A stretch of 64,000 bases of DNA from Ogataea parapolymorpha DL-1 (taxonomy: Eukaryota; Ascomycota; Pichiomycetes; Pichiales; Pichiaceae): NCBI RefSeq assembly GCF_000187245.1, contig NC_027863.1:370735-434734 (forward strand). The letters run 5' to 3'. The notes beneath the pieces were generated by a model that searched no databases, had not been told where the DNA came from, and saw only the letters and a list, made by a program, of their open reading frames with translations. A program made the position numbers and the translations under genes. Below, piece by piece: positions 1 through 8,455 of the stretch. How positions within the stretch are numbered: position 1 is the stretch's first letter; every line of letters starts with the position of its first letter.

Positions 1-1377
1 GGCAGAGCCGGAACCATGACTCGAAGGCTGGCCAGCAGGGCCGGAACCAGAACCATAACTTGACGTTGGGTTAGCAGATCCAGCAGAGCCGGAACCATAA
101 CCTGAGGTTGGGTAAACAGAACCGGAACCATAGTCTGAGGTTGGGTTAGTAGAACCGGATCCATAACTCGAAGCCTGGCCAGCAGAACCGGATCCATAAC
201 CTGAGGTTGGATTGGCAGATCCAGAGCCAGAGCCTAAGGTTGGATTGGCAGAGCCAGTAGAGCCGGAACCATAAGTAGTTGCTTGACTAGAACCATAATT
301 AGTCGATTGGCCAGTAGCGGAACTGGAACCATAACCGGATGCAGAACCAACAGGGCTCGTGCCATACCCTGGGGCAGAATTAGAAGCGCTAAAACTGGAC
401 GCTTGGTTGGATGCTGAGCCTTGATTTGAAGCAGAGCTAGCAAAATGACTAGTTCCCTGGCTGGAAATATCGCTAGTAACATAACTAGTTGCCTCGCTAG
501 AAATTTTGCTGGCAGAGCTGGAACCATAACTTGAGGTAGGGGTATCGGAGCTCGACGTATCACTTGAACCTTCGTAGGATGTCGAGCTTTGGCTCCAGCC
601 AGAACTAGTTTCTTGGCCTGAGATTTGACTAGAAATATTACCAGTTGCTTCGCTCGAAGTCTGGCTGGAAGATTGGCTAGCAGAGCTCTCGCTGGAAGAA
701 GTAGAGCCGGAAACATCGTCGGTTTCGGTGGAGGTTTCGTCTTCAGTGGTAGATGGCACAGTGCTATAACTCGAAGTCTCCTCTGACGATTCCGAGCTCT
801 CGCTGGAAGAAGTAGAGCCGGAAACATCGTCGGTTTCGGTGGAGGTTTCGTCTTCAGTGGTAGATGGCTCAGTGCTATAACTCGAAGTCTCCTCTGACGA
901 TTCCGAGCTCTCGCTGGAAGCAGTGGAGGCCGATGATAAGTAGCTGTAGCTGTCTGTTGGGAAGCTGGCACTGTTCTCGTCTGAAGACCAACTAACGGAG
1001 GATGGACTCACTTCATGACCGGAGGATTGAGTGATCCATGAATTTGTCCAGTAGTCATCACTGCTGGAAACGTAGTCTGACGGCCACGTTGAGGTGGAAG
1101 TAGTGCACGAAGTATCGGATATTTGTGAAGTGCGGGACCTCGTAGATTGGGGAAAACCAGATGGTGGCCATCCAGGGGGTCTGTGAATCTGGACCTCACA
1201 GTATGAGTATAAAAGATTCACTGGTTTACAGTAGTAGAGTGGATTGCAACACTCTGTTGGGCCGATGTGGAGGAGACCTCCACATTTTTCGCCGTCACCA
1301 GCGCACTTCCAATTCCAACGAAACGCAGTTGCCGACATTGCAAAAAGCAAAGTCGAAAACACAAGGTGGAAAAGCAT
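1..1377 (-). CDS. Secreted Ser/Gly-rich repeat protein with N-terminal CBM1-like cysteine module (3' end outside window)
   Basis: The minus-strand frame is open from the ATG at 1377 to the window edge: 459 codons and no stop. Residues 1-18 form a hydrophobic signal peptide ending SATA. Residues 25-60 hold six cysteines (C25, C32, C43, C44, C50, C60). The core CGG-x4-GPT-x-C ... C-x3-N-x2-Y-x-Y-C closely follows the fungal cellulose-binding module CBM1, with an extra cysteine pair (C25/C44) that gives inhibitor-cystine-knot spacing. A Pro patch follows, then a long Ser/Thr/Glu-rich region with a duplicated 37-residue unit, then degenerate Ser-Tyr-Gly-Ser-Gly-Ser repeats up to the edge. This layout fits a secreted, probably O-mannosylated wall or surface protein. 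A GPI signal would lie outside the window. No enzyme domain is visible. The start is the only ATG giving a signal peptide. Carbohydrate binding is inferred from the cysteine module only. Confidence 0.85.
   Translation of the reverse strand, partial: MLFHLVFSTLLFAMSATAFRWNWKCAGDGEKCGGLLHIGPTECCNPLYYCKPVNLLYSYCEVQIHRPPGWPPSGFPQSTRSRTSQISDTSCTTSTSTWPSDYVSSSDDYWTNSWITQSSGHEVSPSSVSWSSDENSASFPTDSYSYLSSASTASSESSESSEETSSYSTEPSTTEDETSTETDDVSGSTSSSESSESSEETSSYSTVPSTTEDETSTETDDVSGSTSSSESSASQSSSQTSSEATGNISSQISGQETSSGWSQSSTSYEGSSDTSSSDTPTSSYGSSSASKISSEATSYVTSDISSQGTSHFASSASNQGSASNQASSFSASNSAPGYGTSPVGSASGYGSSSATGQSTNYGSSQATTYGSGSTGSANPTLGSGSGSANPTSGYGSGSAGQASSYGSGSTNPTSDYGSGSVYPTSGYGSGSAGSANPTSSYGSGSGPAGQPSSHGSGSA
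683..904. repeat. Two near-identical tandem copies of a 111-bp coding unit
   Basis: Copies 683-793 and 794-904 differ at one base by direct reading (ggcaca versus ggctca). A third copy starts at 905 but diverges after about 16 bases. The length of 111 is 37 codons, so the reading frame of the Ser-rich gene is kept. The near identity points to a recent duplication or active homogenisation, as in flocculin-type genes. Confidence 0.9.
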
Positions 1378-2541
1378 GGGGTATCTAGGGATTTGCGTAG
1401 TTCGGATGGTTCTACAGAGGTGGAGGAAATGTAGCCTTTTTATTTACTCACCAAGATACACATCATACGATGCGGCTTGTCCGGTAGTGATGGAAACGAG
1501 CAAGTTTGGGGACTCGTCGAGCTTGAAAGACAGACAAATTGATGGCACCCCGAGATGCGTCTGCATGATGTATAGAAAAACTTATCTCCCCGTGCATGTT
1601 TGTGCATTGTCACGTTGCATTTCTGTCCCATTTTTGCAAACGTTAGCGAATTGAAACCCTATTCAAGCAAATGAACTGCGTTCAACACGAATATAGAAAC
1701 ATTCCAGATCTCTATGAAACCCATCTCAATGCCTCGGCAAGCTTGGAAGCCCACCAATCCGGGCTTTACGGACAAGTACTAGGTCCTACGCTTGTACCGA
1801 AAGCACAAGACATAAAAACGAGTGTCACATTAGGGCGGGGGGAGCCATAAACTCTCCCGGGATCTTCACCTCCTTTCATCATTCTTGGACCATACAGGCC
1901 AACCCACAATTACGTCACATCAGAAAACGCCTCGTCTTCTCACAAACTGAGCGAGGTTTACTCAAAATACACAAAACGTTCAAGAACACAGCCTCAAAGA
2001 TCTTCGATCCGAGGCACAATAGACCGGCTAAAAATTTTTAAAGTTCTCGTGATGCCGAGCCCGAGATACCAGTTTCCCTACAAGTAAGCTGGGCACCAAG
2101 AAAGGGTACACCAGAGAGTCCAGTGATTCGTAGTAAGTTGCGAGACGCCAGTGGTACCCACACATGTCTACTCAGGAACCCAAGGCAAGGCACCGTTCTG
2201 TGCGGGTCTCCAGTCCCCATGCAGAGAACTTTGTCGAAACCAGATTCAGAGTGTTGCAGGCAACAGAGAATGTTGGATATTTAGTAGCGCGGCTGAAACC
2301 GGTGGCAATACGCGTGGTCTCGTTCCCTCGCTTCTCTTGCATAAACGTGCATATTCCTTCGTGCATGGTCTGGCGTGCAGCAGACATGTATGGAAATCAG
2401 TCAGATTTAACCGCTCATGCATCCTGCATTCAGTGTTTTTAACTGCCAATAAGCACCAATCAGCTGAAACTCTGCGAATTTCAATTACCCTTACTATGTA
2501 CAATGTCTAGAAACGCCACAAATTGGGGATTCCCAGCCCAA
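1378..2541. other. Gene-free 1.16 kb: CYM1 3' end and long promoter of the Ser-rich gene
   Basis: Only short, overlapping open frames on both strands occur here, none with recognisable protein character. Both flanking genes read leftwards, so this holds the 3' end of CYM1 and the upstream region of the wall-protein gene. A long upstream region is common for regulated cell-surface genes in yeasts; I identified no specific site. Confidence 0.6.
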
Positions 2542-5490
2542 TTACTCTCTAGAACCAAGAGACACCTTGGTCCAGTCCACGCCCGGATCAGCACCAATAA
2601 TCGTATTGCTCAGCCGCGTTGGAAAGTACTTGCGTCCCACAATAGCAGCCCTATGCAAGTCGCAATCGAGCAAACTCTCTCTGCGAGCTTGCTTCATGTC
2701 GTCGTCCACGTCGTAGTTGAAATGCGTGGCGCCCTCGCTGCGGACGCTCACTGGAGCATCGATGTTCTGGAAAATGCTCAATTTGGCCTGTCCCAGATCT
2801 TCTGGCGTGATTTGCTCATTCTCAATCATGTCGACTATTTTTCCCATGCTCCGCGCAAACGTTTCGATCGACCTTGCAGGATTTGGGTCGCGGAAACTGT
2901 AGTATGCAAAAATGCCGTTCAGGGCGTCGTATGTCGCACCTCCACCATAAGCCCCTCCTTTTTCGCGGACCTCGCTGTGCAAGTGTTTGAACGTGCTTAG
3001 CTGGGCAAGTATTTGCAGAGCCGGACCGTCCTCACAAGTGTACGACGATCCCGATGCCACCGCTGCTGCAAAACTAACCTGAGCAGCAATCTCAACTACT
3101 CTGTCCTGCGCTGCTTGCTGCATCTCCATCTCGTACGCGCTGACTGCGTGCCGCAATTGGAACTGCTCGCCGTATCGGGCAACCAGTTTTTCCTGTGTGG
3201 ATACATTCGCTCTATCGGTAGTGACGGCGAACTTAAAATTCGAGCCGCCCAGCAAAATGCTCTGTATCCGTTTCAGGGCAGTAGACACTTCCCCCAGCCG
3301 GTTTTGCTCGTCCAACTCCCGCAACTCGTTCAAAAACGACACCTGCTCTATTCCTCCCAACAGCTGCTGCAGCTTTGCGGACTTCGATAGCTGTGCCGCC
3401 GAGTACCCACGTGCGTAGCTGTGGCCGTTGCTGACGATTGCGCTGATGTTGTCACTCGTCAGAGTCTTCACCAGCACGCTCAGCTTGTCGTGGTTGTCGA
3501 AATCCGTCTCTGCAAGCAGCTGATAAGACAAATCGAGCAGCCGCTCAAAGTTCCCGTTCAGAGCCACACCATTCAGTCCAAACTTCAGATACGCTGTGTT
3601 CATATCGTCGGGTGAGCTGTGCGAAAACACCGTCGGCGAGATTCCGCCCGTGTACAGCTTAATCTCGTCCTCCAGCTGTGCCATCGACTTGTTTTTTGTG
3701 CCCAGGTTCGTCAGACAGTCCGTGAACAGGGGCAGGTACTTCACCAGCTCCAGCGGCAGCTCGGAAGACGAAACCGTCTTGAGCGACCGAAAATACGTCA
3801 GTCCGTTCGTCTTGGACGACACTCTCGTCTGTAGCTCGGTGGCCCCTGTGTTTTTCAGCTTCAGCCGCACGCTGTCGCCGTCCCTGCTGATGTCGGCCGT
3901 CGACAGTGTCGGCAAGCACGAGAGGTCTTCCTGTTTGCTCTGGTTCTCTAGTAGCTTCAACCCACGCTTGTACAGCACCTCCTTGTCGCTCTCGTCCAGT
4001 GTGGCAATTTTCTTTTCCAGCCGCCGCTGCTCCTCGCCGGAAATCTGTTTTTCCAGCCCTGCGTCCGGAAACATTGTGTAGTGGAAATACGGAGCGTCCA
4101 GAATGTACTCGTTGATGCGGTCTGTAAACATGGCGTCACCTTGCTTGGCGTACTCTTGCCTAAACCTGCCGATCACATTGTCCCATTTGAGCATCTCGAG
4201 CGGATCCACCCTATTGACCCAACCCGGCACTAGCGAGCTCAGCAGATTCAGCCCGAACGACGCGCTCTCGACCTTGCGGCCAAGCTCCAACTGGTGTATC
4301 ATGGCGTCAATTTTTTCCCGCGCAAATCCGGCCGTCTTGGCCCGCTGCACAGCGTCTCTCACCGTCCCGGGCAGCTTGGCAGCCGTCTCCTCGCTCATGC
4401 CCTGCAACCCTATGCTCAGCATGTTCACATCTGTCATCGAGTCCATGCCCGAGTTGATACTGAAGTCGGTGCCCAGCCCCGTCTCTACCAGCTCCTGGTA
4501 CAGCGGCGACGAATGGCCGTCAATCAGCAGGTTCGACACGAGCCGCATCACAAACGTCTCGTAAACGTCGTCCGGCCGGCCACAGTACCACGTCAATGAG
4601 CCCTTGTACTGTCTTTCCAGCGGCAGAAGCGGGTCCACGGGGCCAGCAACGCTCAAAGAGGTGTTGCTACGCAGCTCAATGGGCTGCTTCACGTCCTGGC
4701 GCCGCTGCCGGCGGCCAAACCGAGCGTACTTCTCATTGATGCGTGCCAGATGTCTCTCCAGCGGCAGACTGCCGTACGTGAACGTGGCGGCGTTGGAAGG
4801 ATGGTAGTACCTGGCATGGAAGTCCACCAGGTCTTCGTACACTAGGTTTGTGATCTTGGCCGGGTCGCCGCCGGAGTTGTTGAGCGAGGGGTATATCGCC
4901 TCCTGGAACTTGATCCAGAACCAGTATCCAGAGTCCGACATCTGGCCCTTCATCTCGTTGTACACCACGCCCTTGAAACACAGGGGACTGGCCCGGTCTT
5001 GGGTGTCCTCGTGCTCCAGCCGCCAGCCCTCCTGGTAGAAATCCTCCTCCGACAGCAGTGGGTTCAGCGTCGCGTCCAGATACACGTCCATCAAATTATA
5101 GAAATCCGTCGGGTTGGTGGTGGCAAACGGGTAGAAAGTATAATCGTGGCCGGTCATGGCATTCATGAAGTTGGCGAGCGATCTGTTGAGCATCTTGAAG
5201 AACGGGTCGCGAACAGGGTACTTTTCGGAGCCGCACAGCGTGGTATGCTCCAGAATATGGGGCAGTCCCGTGCTGTCGGGCGGGTTTGTCTTGAAAACCA
5301 TGCTGAAGACGTTGTTTTTGTCCTGACGGTCGATGTGCAGGTGGCTGGCGCCAGTGCGCTCGTGGACGAGATCGACGGCGGTGAGACTGAACTCCGGCAC
5401 GTCGAGCGCGCGGCGCACCACAAAGCCGTGGATACGGTCGCCCAGAGGATATTTTCCGCGTGCTACAGTGGCAAATCGACGCAGCGACAT
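2542..5490 (-). CDS. CYM1: Mitochondrial presequence protease (M16C metallopeptidase)
   Basis: The 982-residue protein matches yeast Cym1/PreP along its whole length. Cym1 is a zinc peptidase of the mitochondria that degrades cleaved presequences and other free peptides. The inverted zinc motif HILEH lies at about residues 78-82, with the distal Glu ligand in NEMKGQ at about 179. The conserved C-terminal block around REKGGAYGGG, which helps close the chamber, is also present. The Arg-rich N-terminus (MSLRRFATVAR) looks like a matrix-targeting presequence. I chose the ATG at 5490; the frame continues six codons further up but without ATG. The gene diverges from PTM1 across only 61 bases. Confidence 0.97.
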   Translation of the reverse strand: MSLRRFATVARGKYPLGDRIHGFVVRRALDVPEFSLTAVDLVHERTGASHLHIDRQDKNNVFSMVFKTNPPDSTGLPHILEHTTLCGSEKYPVRDPFFKMLNRSLANFMNAMTGHDYTFYPFATTNPTDFYNLMDVYLDATLNPLLSEEDFYQEGWRLEHEDTQDRASPLCFKGVVYNEMKGQMSDSGYWFWIKFQEAIYPSLNNSGGDPAKITNLVYEDLVDFHARYYHPSNAATFTYGSLPLERHLARINEKYARFGRRQRRQDVKQPIELRSNTSLSVAGPVDPLLPLERQYKGSLTWYCGRPDDVYETFVMRLVSNLLIDGHSSPLYQELVETGLGTDFSINSGMDSMTDVNMLSIGLQGMSEETAAKLPGTVRDAVQRAKTAGFAREKIDAMIHQLELGRKVESASFGLNLLSSLVPGWVNRVDPLEMLKWDNVIGRFRQEYAKQGDAMFTDRINEYILDAPYFHYTMFPDAGLEKQISGEEQRRLEKKIATLDESDKEVLYKRGLKLLENQSKQEDLSCLPTLSTADISRDGDSVRLKLKNTGATELQTRVSSKTNGLTYFRSLKTVSSSELPLELVKYLPLFTDCLTNLGTKNKSMAQLEDEIKLYTGGISPTVFSHSSPDDMNTAYLKFGLNGVALNGNFERLLDLSYQLLAETDFDNHDKLSVLVKTLTSDNISAIVSNGHSYARGYSAAQLSKSAKLQQLLGGIEQVSFLNELRELDEQNRLGEVSTALKRIQSILLGGSNFKFAVTTDRANVSTQEKLVARYGEQFQLRHAVSAYEMEMQQAAQDRVVEIAAQVSFAAAVASGSSYTCEDGPALQILAQLSTFKHLHSEVREKGGAYGGGATYDALNGIFAYYSFRDPNPARSIETFARSMGKIVDMIENEQITPEDLGQAKLSIFQNIDAPVSVRSEGATHFNYDVDDDMKQARRESLLDCDLHRAAIVGRKYFPTRLSNTIIGADPGVDWTKVSLGSRE

Positions 5491-5551
5491 GAAAAAAAAA
5501 TTGAACAAAATAAAAATAAAATATTAAATAATTACTTGTTCTTCCTTGTTC
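5491..5551. promoter_or_regulatory. Very short bidirectional promoter, CYM1/PTM1
   Basis: Just 61 bases separate the two ATGs. The segment is nearly all A/T, with an A9 run on the top strand right upstream of the CYM1 start and TATA-like TAAATAATTA-type sequence. Any transcription start must lie in this segment or inside the opposite gene, so 5' leaders are very short or overlap coding sequence. Confidence 0.6.
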
Positions 5552-7174
5552 ATGCTCCTTACGTTTTTGCTGCTGGCCGTCGCGTGCGTGGCCGAAAAGG
5601 TCGAATTGACCTCGTCTGCAGCAGAATATTGCACAGGAATGTACTCGAAGCAGGACTGGGGCGGGCCGGTCGACCCGTTCATCAAGGTCGACGTCAAGAG
5701 GTTTGGCTCGGACGACGCCTCCCACAGCCCGCTCTCGCTCATCGTGTTCGAGTATAGAGACCTCGACTACATCGGTGTGCACGACAACCACACAGGAAAA
5801 ACCCACTACGTGTGCACGCCGGAACTCGTGCAGGAGGCGCAGTGTTCCAGCGACCAGCTCGACCAGTTTATCGTGCTGTCCAACACATCCGGCTCGAATC
5901 TGATCAGCACTGCACAGCTCACAGAGCTCGGCACAAACGGCTACAGTTACCACGTTGCCAACACAGGCTACTATTGCGTCGCCGTGCACGCCCCGAAACA
6001 TTCTGGCTCGGACTCGTTCAGCGTGATAGTCAACTTCCACAACGCTTACGGCAATTTGCCCGCGTCGGAGATCCCGAAACTGCCGCTGTACGGGCTTCTG
6101 GCCGTCGTCTACGCCGTCTGTTTGAGTGTGTACCTGTTCCAGGTGTTCAAACACCGGTCGGAGCTGCTGTTGCTGCAGAAGTATCTGGCCGGCTTCTTCG
6201 TGTTTCTCACCGTCGAAAACATCCTTGTGTGGTCGCTGTACGACGTGGAAAACAACAACAAGAAATTCCCGATCCCCGACGGCATCAAGTTCTACATTTC
6301 GTTCGTGTCAATGCTGAACGCGTTCCGGATCTCTTTCTCGCTGTTCCTGCTGCTGATCATCTCACTCGGCTACGGCGTCGTGTATCCGAAGCTGCAGCGC
6401 AACGTGATGAATAAGTGCAAGCTGCTGGCGGCGGCGCACTTCGTCGTCAGCACCGTCTACGTCTGGTTCTCGTACTACTCGAGCCAGGTCCAGCCGTCCA
6501 ACACCACCACGAACACGTCCAAGGCGTCCAGCACGATCGAGTCGAACTCGTGGCTCGTGATCGCGGTCACGTTGCCGCTGGCCGTCCTGCTGGTGGTCTT
6601 CTACTTCCTGATCCTCTCGTCCCTGCAGAAGACTGTCAAGCTGCTCGCCGAGAAAAAACAAATCGTCAAGCTCAAAATGTACAGAAACCTGTTCAAGTTG
6701 ATTTTTTTCTCGATGCTGCTCATGCTGTTTGCGCTCATCATCAACATCGTTCTCGTCTTCAACGACTCGCTCACAGAGTCGATCGAGCGACTGTGGAAGT
6801 TCAGCGACGTTCTCACAGACTTCTGGCCCGCCTGTATCTATTTCATTGTGTTTATCGGGCTGGCCATCATCTGGCGACCAACAGACTCGTCGTATTTGCT
6901 TGCTGCGTCTTCGCAAATTCCTACAACCGACAACGGCGAAATCGACCCCGAGGAGCCGCAGGAAATCTACAACAATCTGGATCAGTTCGGCAACGAGTTT
7001 GAGTTTGACGACCTGCGCAGTCTGGACAGCGACAATCCGTTTGACGACCGCGCAGCTACCGAGCACAGCCCGGAAGACCCGTTCCGGGACCCGGAACACA
7101 AACCGGACAGCGACCACTTCAAGATAGACGACGAGGATGAGCACGAGGTGCCGAGGGAGGACAAGAATAAATAG
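5552..7174 (+). CDS. PTM1: Golgi/endosomal seven-TM GOST-type protein Ptm1
   Basis: 540 residues with the family architecture: an N-terminal signal peptide (MLLTFLLLAVACVA), a lumenal domain of about 160 residues with cysteines and N-x-S/T sites, then seven hydrophobic segments from about residue 180 to 445, and an acidic cytosolic tail rich in D/E and DPF-type motifs. It resembles yeast Ptm1 and human TMEM87 (GOLD-domain seven-TM family), found in Golgi-derived vesicles and implicated in endosome-to-Golgi traffic. Start chosen at the ATG at 5552, which yields the signal peptide. The acidic tail (NPFDD, DPFRDPE) could bind sorting adaptors; that is inference. Confidence 0.93.
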   Translation: MLLTFLLLAVACVAEKVELTSSAAEYCTGMYSKQDWGGPVDPFIKVDVKRFGSDDASHSPLSLIVFEYRDLDYIGVHDNHTGKTHYVCTPELVQEAQCSSDQLDQFIVLSNTSGSNLISTAQLTELGTNGYSYHVANTGYYCVAVHAPKHSGSDSFSVIVNFHNAYGNLPASEIPKLPLYGLLAVVYAVCLSVYLFQVFKHRSELLLLQKYLAGFFVFLTVENILVWSLYDVENNNKKFPIPDGIKFYISFVSMLNAFRISFSLFLLLIISLGYGVVYPKLQRNVMNKCKLLAAAHFVVSTVYVWFSYYSSQVQPSNTTTNTSKASSTIESNSWLVIAVTLPLAVLLVVFYFLILSSLQKTVKLLAEKKQIVKLKMYRNLFKLIFFSMLLMLFALIINIVLVFNDSLTESIERLWKFSDVLTDFWPACIYFIVFIGLAIIWRPTDSSYLLAASSQIPTTDNGEIDPEEPQEIYNNLDQFGNEFEFDDLRSLDSDNPFDDRAATEHSPEDPFRDPEHKPDSDHFKIDDEDEHEVPREDKNK

Positions 7175-7290
7175 GCGAATAGAGATGAACGGAATATGAC
7201 CGGGGTAGTTGATGTGGTTAGGTCTAAAGCAGCTGCCGCGAACCGGAGGCTTGTATATGACGAGCTACCAAATGAAACTACTGCAAGTTC

Positions 7291-7361
7291 GCGTAAATGG
7301 TTTAGTGGTAAAATTCGTCGTTGCCATCGACGAGCCCCCGGTTCGATTCCGGGTTTACGCA
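7291..7361 (+). tRNA. tRNA-Gly (GCC)
   Basis: A 71-nt cloverleaf with acceptor GCGTAAA/TTTACGC, D arm, anticodon loop with GCC, T arm GGTTCGATTCC and discriminator A. A T6 run follows at once as the Pol III terminator. No intron. Identical copies lie at 15484-15554 and 22781-22851. Confidence 0.98.
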
Positions 7362-7403
7362 TATTTTTTCGATAAATAAAAATATATTATTTTTTTATTT
7401 CCT

Positions 7404-8435
7404 ATGTCCAAAGTATCACTCCAGGAACGCTACAACAAGTTCAGCAAGGCGGCCAAGTACAACCTGAACTCGGAGGAGCTGTTTTGCGTGTGTCGGCGCG
7501 TGGACGACGGCGAGCTGATGGTGGCCTGCGATGGCTGCGACGAGTGGTTCCATTTTTCGTGCATGAAGCTCGATCCCAAATATAAGGACCTAGTGAGCAA
7601 TTTTTATTGCATTTTTTGCGACGAGCTGCTGCACAAGGGCTCTACGCTATGGAAGAAGAAGTGTCGGCTGGCTGGCTGCTATAAGCCGGTCCGCATCGAC
7701 GCAGACTCGCAGAAAGCGTCTAAATATTGCAGCGACGAGCACGGCGTCGAATTCATGCGCAACGAGCTGCTGAAGAGGTTCAGCGGCTCCAGCAAGGAGT
7801 GCCGGCTGCGCGAGCCGGAGATTGCGAGCGTGGTGTGTGGAGTGGCCGACTTAGACGAGTTCCGCGTGCTAGGAGACAGCATGCCCGTGTACGAGGGCAT
7901 GGACGTTGATATGCCGGAGGAGCTGGCACAGCGTGTGGCGCAGCTGGACGCGGAGCTTGCCGAGCTGCGCCGCGCTGAGGCGCTGTACACCTCGAAGGAA
8001 AAGTACCTGCTGAAGCTGCGGGACAAGATCCGCCTGGTGAACGAGGTGCTGGCCGAGACGGAGCCAGAGCCGGCGAAAAAGGGAAAAAAGCCCAAAATCG
8101 ACGTGTGCGGCTACGACGCGACGCTGGTGCTGGACGACGAGCAGTGGCGCGCGTACGAGGCGAGCGAGGAGTGCCAAAAGACGCTGCGGCTGGCGTGCTG
8201 GGCCGATCTGGACGCAACACCAGAACAGGCCCGGGAGGCGTACCACGCGCAGCAGCGGTTTGCCGGGCTGTGCATGGCCGACCGCAAGAAGTGTGTGCGG
8301 CACCTGACGTGGTACAGCATCCAGTACGACACGGTGATGTTGAGATTGAACGAGGTGCTATATAGGGTGGCGCAGCTCGAGCGCGCGAAAGAGCGCGTGG
8401 CGCAGGAGTGGCGCAGCCAGCTTCTCGAGCGATAA
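7404..8435 (+). CDS. SPP1: COMPASS subunit with PHD finger (Spp1/CFP1)
   Basis: 343 residues. A Cys4-His-Cys3 PHD finger spans about residues 28-72 (FCVCRR ... DGCDEWFHFSC ... YCIFC), the reader of H3K4 methylation. A second Cys/His cluster (CRLAGC ... KYCSDEHG, about residues 92-115) follows, typical of Spp1/CFP1. The C-terminal half is helical and charged. The protein is a subunit of the Set1 H3K4 methyltransferase complex and also links H3K4 methylation to meiotic break formation in budding yeast. The ATG at 7404 lies 42 bases after the tRNA-Gly. Convergent with HAT2, 20 bases apart. Confidence 0.95.
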   Translation: MSKVSLQERYNKFSKAAKYNLNSEELFCVCRRVDDGELMVACDGCDEWFHFSCMKLDPKYKDLVSNFYCIFCDELLHKGSTLWKKKCRLAGCYKPVRIDADSQKASKYCSDEHGVEFMRNELLKRFSGSSKECRLREPEIASVVCGVADLDEFRVLGDSMPVYEGMDVDMPEELAQRVAQLDAELAELRRAEALYTSKEKYLLKLRDKIRLVNEVLAETEPEPAKKGKKPKIDVCGYDATLVLDDEQWRAYEASEECQKTLRLACWADLDATPEQAREAYHAQQRFAGLCMADRKKCVRHLTWYSIQYDTVMLRLNEVLYRVAQLERAKERVAQEWRSQLLER

Positions 8436-8455
8436 ACAGTATGTATACTCGAAAT

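Noticed and set aside
234..971. 245-codon minus-strand open frame inside the Ser-rich gene
   Set aside because: Wrong phase. The correct phase starts at 1377 with a signal peptide and carries Ser/Gly repeats; this one is Leu/Pro/Arg-rich.
2151..2510. Overlapping short open frames in the 1378-2541 gap
   Set aside because: Several overlap on both strands, none has a signal peptide, motif or family resemblance.
5491..5508. Non-ATG upstream extensions (also for HAT2, RNR2, MET7, HSP60, BIT61, RSC58, RAD5, the ureohydrolase and others)
   Set aside because: Open codons before the first ATG start with TTG or GTG. Yeast nuclear genes start at ATG almost always, and the ATG choice gives the known N-termini.
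4999..5757. 252-codon plus-strand open frame opposite CYM1
   Set aside because: Spans the CYM1 start, promoter and PTM1 start; composition is low-complexity, His/Arg/Val-rich. It is a GC-rich antisense shadow.
6362..7144. 260-codon minus-strand open frame opposite PTM1
   Set aside because: Mirror of PTM1 transmembrane and acidic codons; no independent support.
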